Below are positions 7,318 through 12,180 of a stretch of 12,180 bases of DNA, in pieces. This DNA comes from Muribaculaceae bacterium (GTDB lineage: Bacteria > Bacteroidota > Bacteroidia > Bacteroidales > Muribaculaceae), in the NCBI GenBank assembly GCA_029062725.1, contig JAIDPP010000103.1, forward strand, positions 1 to 12,180, given 5' to 3'. The notes under the pieces were generated by a model. That model did not search any database. It was not told the DNA's origin and saw only the letters and a program-made list of their open reading frames with translations. Positions within the stretch are counted from its first letter, which is position 1. Every line of letters begins with the position of its first letter. The translations under genes and the position numbers were made by a program.

Positions 7318-7647
7318 ATGGAGATAAAGGATGCGCAGAAAGCTGTCGATAATTGGATACATTCGGTCGGCAACGGGTATTTTTCACAACTCACAAATAT
7401 GGCGCTCCTCGCCGAGGAGACCGGAGAGCTGGCGCGGATAATCGCGCGTGTATATGGAGATCAGGTTGCAAAAGAGGGTGACCTTGAAAAACACCTTTCG
7501 GAAGAACTCGCCGATGTGCTCTGGGTAACTATCTGCATCGCAAATCAATGCGGTGTTGATCTCGAGAAAGCACTGGAGGAATCTTTCCGAAAGAAATCCT
7601 TCCGAGACGCCGACAGGTTCAAACCTTCCGGGAAGAATAGTTTATAG
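7318..7647 (+). CDS. Small MazG-like nucleoside triphosphate pyrophosphohydrolase
   Basis: 109 aa, a single MazG-type domain, compared with two in the 263-aa E. coli MazG. The all-alpha NTP-pyrophosphatase motif is complete: E33-E34-x-x-E37 in LLAEETGELARII and, after 25 residues, E63-x-x-D66 in EELADVLWV. These acidic residues bind the Mg2+ needed to split NTPs or dNTPs into NMP and pyrophosphate, usually to clear damaged or excess nucleotides. The C-terminal RDADRFK stretch is typical of the small family members. It begins 11 nt after the MATE stop and a terminator hairpin follows, so it is the last gene of a two-gene operon. Substrate preference is unknown. Confidence 0.9.
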   Translation: MEIKDAQKAVDNWIHSVGNGYFSQLTNMALLAEETGELARIIARVYGDQVAKEGDLEKHLSEELADVLWVTICIANQCGVDLEKALEESFRKKSFRDADRFKPSGKNSL

Positions 7648-7656
7648 TTTTATTAT

Positions 7657-7690
7657 ACTGCAAAGTTTTTGCAGTCGATTATACTTTTTT
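7657..7690 (+). terminator. Terminator of the MATE-mazG operon
   Basis: A perfect 8-bp hairpin ACTGCAAA-GTT-TTTGCAGT (7657-7675) begins 9 nt after the stop, and six T residues lie at 7685-7690. The 9 nt between stem and T-run is longer than ideal, but the T-rich end of the right arm may add to the effect. Confidence 0.5.
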
Positions 7691-7712
7691 AAAGAAATAA
7701 AAACGGTAAACA

Positions 7713-7744
7713 TTAGGTAACGGGGCGAAATGGTATTATCTTTG
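7713..7744 (+). promoter_or_regulatory. recA promoter
   Basis: TATCTTTG at 7737-7744 matches TAnnTTTG exactly, and TTAG at 7713-7716, 20 nt upstream, matches three of four -33 bases. Transcription would start near 7751, leaving a 5' leader of about 63 nt. No Gram-negative (CTGT-N8-ACAG) or Gram-positive (GAAC-N4-GTTC) LexA box is visible between 7648 and 7814. Confidence 0.65.
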
Positions 7745-7758
7745 CATCCGAAAACAAG

Positions 7759-7780
7759 AACGTCGCGCAAGAGAGACGTT
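7759..7780 (+). promoter_or_regulatory. Dyad in the recA leader
   Basis: AACGTC (7759-7764) and GACGTT (7775-7780) are exact reverse complements separated by 10 nt, so half-site centres are 16 nt apart, about one and a half DNA turns. The dyad starts roughly 8 nt after the predicted transcription start. It may be a repressor site or a weak leader hairpin; the function is inferred only from position and symmetry. Confidence 0.35.
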
Positions 7781-7814
7781 AAATAACAAAGACACAATAA
7801 AAACTTACATATAC

Positions 7815-9026
7815 ATGGCAGCAAAGAAAAAAGCGGCTCCGAAGGCTCAGGCCGTTCGGATCACAGATATAGAGGAGAAGCGCAAGGCACTCGGAGTGAC
7901 CATGCAGCATCTCGAGAAGGATTTCGGCGCAGGGACAGTCATGCGTCTCGGCGACGAGGCGATTCAGGATATAGAGACGATCCCTACGGGTTCCATAGGA
8001 CTTGACTATGCGTTGGGAGTGGGTGGCGTGCCTCGCGGAAGAATCACCGAAATCTACGGTCCCGAATCCTCCGGTAAGACCACCCTCGCCATCCATATCA
8101 TCGCCGAAGCCCAGAAGCAGGGAGGCATCTGCGCCATTATTGACGCCGAGCATGCTTTCGACCGATTTTATGCCGAGAAACTCGGAGTGGATGTCAACAA
8201 CCTGTGGATAGCACAGCCCGACAACGGAGAGCAGGCACTCGATATCGCCGAGCAACTTATCAATTCCGGAGCGATAGATGTCCTGGTGATAGACTCCGTG
8301 GCAGCCCTCACGCCCAAAGCGGAGATCGAGGGAGAGATGGGAGATAAGAACGTGGGGCTTCACGCACGTCTTATGTCGCAGGCGATGCGTAAGCTCACAG
8401 GCACAATCTCGCGCACACGCACATGCTGCATCTTCATCAACCAGATACGCGAGAAGATCGGCGTGATGTTCGGAAATCCCGAGACCACTACCGGCGGTAA
8501 CGCCCTGAAGTTCTATGCTTCGGTGCGTATCGATATCCGTCCCTCCTCATTCATCAAGGATGGTGAAAGTTCTATCGGACGCCTGGTGAAGGTAAAGGTA
8601 GTCAAGAATAAGGTGGCCCCTCCCTTCATGCGCGCCGAATTCGATATCATGTTCGGTCAGGGTATCTCCAGATCGGGTGAGATTATCGACCTCGGCGTGG
8701 AACACGGAGTCATCAAGAAGTCAGGGGCTTGGTTCTCCTATAACGGCAACAAGCTCGGCCAGGGTCGTGACGCGGTGAAGCGCGTCATCGAGGATGATCC
8801 CGAACTCATGGCGGAACTTTCCACCAAGGTGATGGAGGCTCTGAAAGCCGACAAAGAGGAGAATAAGAAAGGCAAGAAATCACCGGCTCTTCCCGGGAAA
8901 ACCACCCGCAGAACCGATACCGATGATGAGCCGGAGGATGTTGCCGATGACGGTTACGAACCTGAAGACATGGGTCAGCAGGAGGATCTCTTCGGCGATG
9001 ACTTCGAACTCGAGGTGGAGGAATAA
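7815..9026 (+). CDS. recA: RecA recombinase
   Basis: 403 aa, about 50 longer than E. coli RecA. It polymerises on single-stranded DNA with ATP and drives homologous pairing and strand exchange. Walker A is GPESSGKTT at 82-90, AEHAFD spans 111-116, the Walker B strand is [11 protein letters not shown] (155-165), [27 protein letters not shown] (208-233 region) covers the L2 DNA-binding loop, and [16 protein letters not shown] (291-306) is the conserved C-terminal core. From about 345 a non-conserved tail begins: a lysine-rich part (345-366) followed by a strongly acidic part (367-403) that contains QEDLF at 389-393. Acidic RecA tails are known to restrain DNA binding; this one is unusually long. 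The gene has its own promoter and terminator. Confidence 0.98.
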   Translation: MAAKKKAAPKAQAVRITDIEEKRKALGVTMQHLEKDFGAGTVMRLGDEAIQDIETIPTGSIGLDYALGVGGVPRGRITEIYGPESSGKTTLAIHIIAEAQKQGGICAIIDAEHAFDRFYAEKLGVDVNNLWIAQPDNGEQALDIAEQLINSGAIDVLVIDSVAALTPKAEIEGEMGDKNVGLHARLMSQAMRKLTGTISRTRTCCIFINQIREKIGVMFGNPETTTGGNALKFYASVRIDIRPSSFIKDGESSIGRLVKVKVVKNKVAPPFMRAEFDIMFGQGISRSGEIIDLGVEHGVIKKSGAWFSYNGNKLGQGRDAVKRVIEDDPELMAELSTKVMEALKADKEENKKGKKSPALPGKTTRRTDTDDEPEDVADDGYEPEDMGQQEDLFGDDFELEVEE

Positions 9027-9032
9027 TCCCCT

Positions 9033-9057
9033 CCGGCCGGAATGTCGGCCCGGTTTT
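9033..9057 (+). terminator. recA terminator between convergent genes
   Basis: CCGGCCG (9033-9039) pairs with CGGCCCGG (9046-9053), with one bulged C, around a 6-nt loop, and four T follow at 9054-9057. It starts 7 nt after the recA stop. Its T-run ends on the first base of the convergent ABC ATPase stop codon, so only about 30 nt separate the two genes. Confidence 0.7.
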
Positions 9058-9857
9058 CAGATTTCGATCCGGAATCTTCCCGTATTCCTGTCAAAGCATA
9101 TTCCGGGACGCAGGAAATATTTTTCCAAAGCTCCCGATTCAGTCAATTCATGGTGTGACCCTATGGTCACACCATGCTTTTTATCTATCAGCCAGAGACG
9201 GTCGGAGAGTTGCAGGGCGATATCAAGATCATGGGTTGACATGAATATCGTCTTCTCTTCACTGTGTGCGATTGAAGCAAGAAGACGCATGATTTCCACC
9301 TTGCTTGGAAAATCCAGGAAGGCTGTGGGCTCATCAAGGAATATCACCGGGGTTGACTGGGCCAGCGCCTTGGCTATCATCACCTTCTGGCGTTCGCCAT
9401 CGCTGAGGCTGTTGGCCTCCCTGTGGCGGAGGTCTTCGATACCTACCAAGGCAATCGCTCGCTCCACGGCCTCTCGGTCATCGGCAGTCAGGCGTCCCCA
9501 GAAGCCGGTATATGGAGCCCGCCCGAGACCTACCAAAGTCTCGACATCCATATTCTCTACATCCGTACGCTCCGTAAGCACCACTCCGACGGTTCTGGCC
9601 AGCTCGCGTCCCCGGAGATCATGCAGAGGGCGCCCCTCCACCCTCACCTCTCCCGAGAGAGGGGGAAGAAACCCCGACAGAGTCCGGAGAAGGGTTGATT
9701 TTCCAGCGCCGTTGGGGCCGAGGAAGGAGGTCAGCTCCCCGGCATATAGTGAGGCCGTCAGGTCTCGGGTCACTTCTCTTTCCTCGCGTCCCGCGCGATA
9801 GCCTGTGGTCAGGCTGAGAGTGCTTACTACAACTCTTTTATCCTCTTCACTTTCCAT
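9057..9857 (-). CDS. ABC importer ATPase, iron-siderophore/haem/cobalamin class (FecE/BtuD-like)
   Basis: 266 aa. It hydrolyses ATP at the cytoplasmic face to power the permease encoded just upstream. Walker A GPNGAGKST is at 47-55, the ABC signature LSDGERQ at 151-157 (the usual LSGGQ has become LSDGE), Walker B VIFLDEPT at 171-178, the D-loop at FLD (180-182) and the switch histidine at 209 in STHD. The GRAPYTGFWGRL segment (112-123) before the signature is typical of the FepC/BtuD/HmuV group. The ATG shares its A with the stop codon of the permease gene (TGATG), suggesting coupled translation. The ligand cannot be decided from this subunit. Confidence 0.93.
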   Translation of the reverse strand: MESEEDKRVVVSTLSLTTGYRAGREEREVTRDLTASLYAGELTSFLGPNGAGKSTLLRTLSGFLPPLSGEVRVEGRPLHDLRGRELARTVGVVLTERTDVENMDVETLVGLGRAPYTGFWGRLTADDREAVERAIALVGIEDLRHREANSLSDGERQKVMIAKALAQSTPVIFLDEPTAFLDFPSKVEIMRLLASIAHSEEKTIFMSTHDLDIALQLSDRLWLIDKKHGVTIGSHHELTESGALEKYFLRPGICFDRNTGRFRIEI

Positions 9858-10858
9858 CAGGCTCTCTTTCTTTTATTGAAAATAACATATAGGATCACCG
9901 GCACGCCGATAAGCGGAGTAACCCCGTTGAGCGGCAGGACGATATTTTCCGGCAACACACAGAGAAGGTTGCACAGCAGACCGACGGCTCCCCCCGTCAG
10001 AATACAGCCGGGAATTATTATCCGATGGTCGGAGGAGCGGAATATCATCCTCACGATATGCGGCACGGCAAGACCGATGAAGGCTATGGGGCCGCAGAAT
10101 GCCGTCACCACCGAGGTCAGCAGTCCGGTAGTGACAAGAAGCATGTTTCTGACAGACTGAAGGCTGATTCCGAGATTACGCGCGTAGTTGTCGCCAAGAA
10201 GAATGATGTTGAGTGGTTTCACCATCAGTAACGACAGCAGCAGTCCGGCTCCGACCACTCCGGCGAAAAGCGGAAGCTGATCGGCTGAAACTCCCCCGAA
10301 ATTTCCCATTCCCCACAGGGTATAGCCCTGTATCCCCTCGGCGGAGGAGAGATAGTTGAGCAGCGTGATTATCGATGAAGTGAGGTATCCCGTCATTATT
10401 CCGGCGATCAGGAGCATAAGATCGCTCCTGAGCCAGACAGAGAAAAGAAGAAGAAGGGCCATAATGGCAAGAGAGCCGATCAAGGCACCGGCCAGCACGG
10501 CCATGTAGCCGCCTAAGGAGATGCCCGCGAAACTCATAGTCCCCCCGAAAAGAAGCATCACGAAAGCCACTCCTAATCCTGCGCCGGAAGTGATTCCTAA
10601 AATCGAAGGGCCGGCGAGAGGGTTTCGGAAGGCCGACTGGAGCATGAGGCCGGCCACGGTCAGAGCGGCCCCGCTCAATAACGCCGTTATCGCCTGCGGA
10701 AGGCGACTGCCGAGGATGATGAATTCCAAAGGACCGTCTGAGGCCGAGGAATTGAAAAGAATATCGGCAATCTTTCGCGCCGGTATCTCCACAGATCCTA
10801 TGAGCAGGTTAAGGGCGAAAAGCAGTAGAGAAAGGATTGTCAGGATCAGAAATCTCAT
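9857..10858 (-). CDS. FecCD-family ABC importer permease
   Basis: 333 aa with about ten hydrophobic segments, as expected for the BtuC/FhuB/FecCD inner-membrane permeases that work as homodimers. Diagnostic stretches are SRLPQAITALLSGAALTVAGLMLQ (51-74) and FRNPLAGPSILGITSGAGLG (77-96), which form the conserved early helices, and the later GPIAFIGLAVPHIVR segment that contacts the ATPase. The start codon overlaps the stop of the binding-protein gene by 4 nt (ATGA), and the 3' end overlaps the ATPase start, so the three genes form one tightly coupled unit. Substrate could be ferric siderophore, haem or vitamin B12. Confidence 0.94.
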   Translation of the reverse strand: MRFLILTILSLLLFALNLLIGSVEIPARKIADILFNSSASDGPLEFIILGSRLPQAITALLSGAALTVAGLMLQSAFRNPLAGPSILGITSGAGLGVAFVMLLFGGTMSFAGISLGGYMAVLAGALIGSLAIMALLLLFSVWLRSDLMLLIAGIMTGYLTSSIITLLNYLSSAEGIQGYTLWGMGNFGGVSADQLPLFAGVVGAGLLLSLLMVKPLNIILLGDNYARNLGISLQSVRNMLLVTTGLLTSVVTAFCGPIAFIGLAVPHIVRMIFRSSDHRIIIPGCILTGGAVGLLCNLLCVLPENIVLPLNGVTPLIGVPVILYVIFNKRKRA

Positions 10859-11988
10859 TTTTCCATTTTTTTGAAGTATCTTGGTGTCGCGCCGGGGAGG
10901 AGGCCGGGATGTAAAATCATCACCATATCCTCAAGGAGAAGGTCAGGGCGAAAGGGAGTCTCATCGAAGAAGGGGATGGAGGAAGTGTTACAGCCATACA
11001 CCTCCCCGGTCTTGAATGCCTTGAATTGGGAGTTTACCGACGCGTCGCGGCTTAGTTCGGGGAGAGTCTTGTCATTCTGTTGAAAATAACGGAGGAGCCA
11101 GATGTCGGCGTCGCCGGCCTCTACCAATACCTTTTCAGGAGAGAGAGGCACTCCTCCACTCCGGTCATATCTGGCGAAAGGATTGGTTCCCCCCGCATCT
11201 TCTATAAGACGTCCCATAGTGGATTTTCCGCCCGGGACGCTCCAACTCTGGCCGTAGATATTGTCGAGAAGGATTTTCGGACGTTGGGGTGCTGATGCCG
11301 CTTTTCCTTTCAACTCCTGATATCTTGAAGCTATACTGTCGAAACGCCGGTAGGCCTCGTCGCGTCGCCCGAAGAGGAGTCCGTAGAATTTCATCCACTC
11401 GGCCTGTGCGAGTGCTGAATTCTCCATATAATCGGCACATTCGACAGTCGGGATACCGAGTTGCTCGATCTTGGCATAGTGCGTGCCTGATTCAAACGGG
11501 GAGCGCATCACGATCTGCGGATGCAGTTTGATGATGCGTTCGATATCGGGGGTCATGTCCGCGCCGCAGTCGGCCGTCTCTCCGGCCTCTATCCGCGCTT
11601 TGAGAAGGGAATCCGTTACGTATGAGGCGTTACATACTCCTCCTATGGCCTCCACGGCGCCTAAAGAACTGATAAGGCCACTGTGCACGGAGGAATATAT
11701 GAGAGCCTTCTCCACTGGAGTCCGTATCAGCGTTCCGGCAGGAAGAGAGTCGGGAAGTTTTGTGTCACGTGGAACAATTACGTATCGGGCCAGATTCTTA
11801 AGAGTGTCCCACGGGTTGCGGACGGTCACCAGCGTATAGCCTTCATGCTCCTCCATGAAAAGGTTTTCGGCATATTCCATTTTTCCCGAGGAGTTGGAAG
11901 CGGCATTTCCTTCTCCTGTATGGCTACAGGAGAAGAACGGAGTCATTATCATCAGATATGCCAGAAAAATAAAAATAATCTTTTTCAT
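10855..11988 (-). CDS. Lipoprotein substrate-binding protein of the ABC importer
   Basis: 377 aa. The N-terminus MKKIIFIFLAYLMIMTPFFS then Cys21 is a lipoprotein signal; the -1 Ser and hydrophobic residues before it fit a lipobox, so the mature protein would be anchored by lipid at Cys21. The rest fits the class III (BtuF/FepB-like) binding fold with two lobes joined by a long helix: lobe 1 starts around 95-122 (LIYSSVHSGLISSLGAVEAI) with PDIERIIKLHPQIV (147-160), the linking helix falls near 190-230, and lobe 2 includes PKILLDNIYGQSWSVPGG (237-254) and DADIWL (293-298). It is longer than the E. coli homologues because of about 70 extra residues before lobe 1. The ligand is undetermined; no cobalamin riboswitch is visible upstream. 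Confidence 0.9.
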   Translation of the reverse strand: MKKIIFIFLAYLMIMTPFFSCSHTGEGNAASNSSGKMEYAENLFMEEHEGYTLVTVRNPWDTLKNLARYVIVPRDTKLPDSLPAGTLIRTPVEKALIYSSVHSGLISSLGAVEAIGGVCNASYVTDSLLKARIEAGETADCGADMTPDIERIIKLHPQIVMRSPFESGTHYAKIEQLGIPTVECADYMENSALAQAEWMKFYGLLFGRRDEAYRRFDSIASRYQELKGKAASAPQRPKILLDNIYGQSWSVPGGKSTMGRLIEDAGGTNPFARYDRSGGVPLSPEKVLVEAGDADIWLLRYFQQNDKTLPELSRDASVNSQFKAFKTGEVYGCNTSSIPFFDETPFRPDLLLEDMVMILHPGLLPGATPRYFKKMEK

Positions 11989-12005
11989 TTTATAAAATTA
12001 GTTTC

Positions 12006-12041
12006 CCGGAGAGGAGCAGTTTTGAAAGAGTTTATCTCCGG
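12006..12041 (-). promoter_or_regulatory. Hairpin in the leader of the ABC importer operon
   Basis: CCGGAGA (12006-12012) and TCTCCGG (12035-12041) are exact reverse complements around a 22-nt loop. It lies 18 nt upstream of the binding-protein ATG on the minus strand and would be within the 5' leader if transcription starts near 12085. It has no T-run and could sequester the start region. A 12-nt direct repeat (AAAAAATTCAGG at 12046-12057 and 12103-12114) lies further upstream. Confidence 0.4.
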
Positions 12042-12091
12042 TTGTAAAAAATTCAGGCATCTGCGGTCTGAAATTTTGGGTTATCTGATGT

Positions 12092-12123
12092 CAAAATTAG
12101 AAAAAAAATTCAGGTTTATGAAA
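12092..12123 (-). promoter_or_regulatory. Promoter of the ABC importer operon
   Basis: On the minus strand TAATTTTG (12099 to 12092) matches TAnnTTTG exactly, and TTTC at 12123-12120, 20 nt upstream, matches three of four -33 bases. The start site would be near 12085, giving a leader of about 97 nt. A second possible promoter lies upstream: TTTG at 12164-12161, a 20-nt spacer and TTTTTTTG at 12140-12133, with one mismatch in the -7 box. The remaining sequence to the right edge is A/T-rich and shows no gene. Confidence 0.55.
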
Positions 12124-12180
12124 AAATTTTTACAAAAAAATTCTGTTTCGGGTATAAAAACAAAGTGCAATATTAATTAC

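Noticed and set aside
8923..9801. Plus-strand open frame of 292 codons opposite the ABC ATPase
   Set aside because: The minus-strand frame has Walker A, signature, Walker B and H-loop in order; the plus frame is Ser/Arg-rich without motifs.
11989..12180. Cobalamin riboswitch upstream of the importer operon
   Set aside because: I looked for the B12-box on the minus strand and could not find it; the region is A/T-rich and too weakly structured by eye.

Overview
The window looks like a chromosomal stretch from a member of the Bacteroidota, most likely order Bacteroidales. Four points support this: promoter -7 boxes of the TAnnTTTG type ahead of most transcription units; A/T-rich start regions without obvious Shine-Dalgarno sequences; a free-standing secreted TonB C-terminal-domain protein; and the gene order lysS-gpsA-pgi, which I recall from Bacteroides-like genomes. 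Family or genus cannot be fixed by eye. Coding density is high, and I see no insertion sequence, phage gene, tRNA, rRNA or CRISPR array.

Layout. Bases 1-199 are non-coding apart from what may be the last few codons of a gene entering from the left; they hold two small hairpins and a perfect 24-bp inverted repeat. A short TonB-CTD protein (minus) and a secreted Sel1-repeat protein (plus) diverge from one compact region at 611-674 where their -7 boxes almost touch. Then follow lysyl-tRNA synthetase (lysS) and glycerol-3-phosphate dehydrogenase (gpsA), 11 nt apart with their own promoter, a probable terminator, and glucose-6-phosphate isomerase (pgi) behind a leader with two perfect hairpins. 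A strong terminator hairpin closes pgi. A MATE efflux transporter and a small MazG-like pyrophosphohydrolase form the next operon, followed by recA with its own promoter and a dyad in the leader. On the minus strand, convergent with recA, lies a three-gene ABC importer operon of the iron-siderophore/haem/cobalamin class (lipoprotein binding protein, FecCD-type permease, ATPase) with overlapping start and stop codons. Its 190-nt upstream region runs to the right edge.

How the genes work together. Most are housekeeping: translation (lysS), phospholipid precursor supply (gpsA), central carbon metabolism (pgi), recombination and repair (recA). The accessory functions are drug or metabolite efflux (MATE), nucleotide clean-up (MazG-like) and metal-chelate uptake. 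The three importer genes form one functional unit that would take a ligand from the periplasm to the cytoplasm after an outer-membrane TonB-dependent receptor, not visible here, has brought it in.

I did not find a convincing new multi-gene system. The most interesting signals are small and non-coding: two copies of a related hairpin 5.6 kb apart whose stems differ by paired substitutions, twin hairpins ahead of pgi, and a dyad just after the predicted recA start site. There is also a clamp-binding-like QEDLF peptide in the extended acidic tail of RecA.
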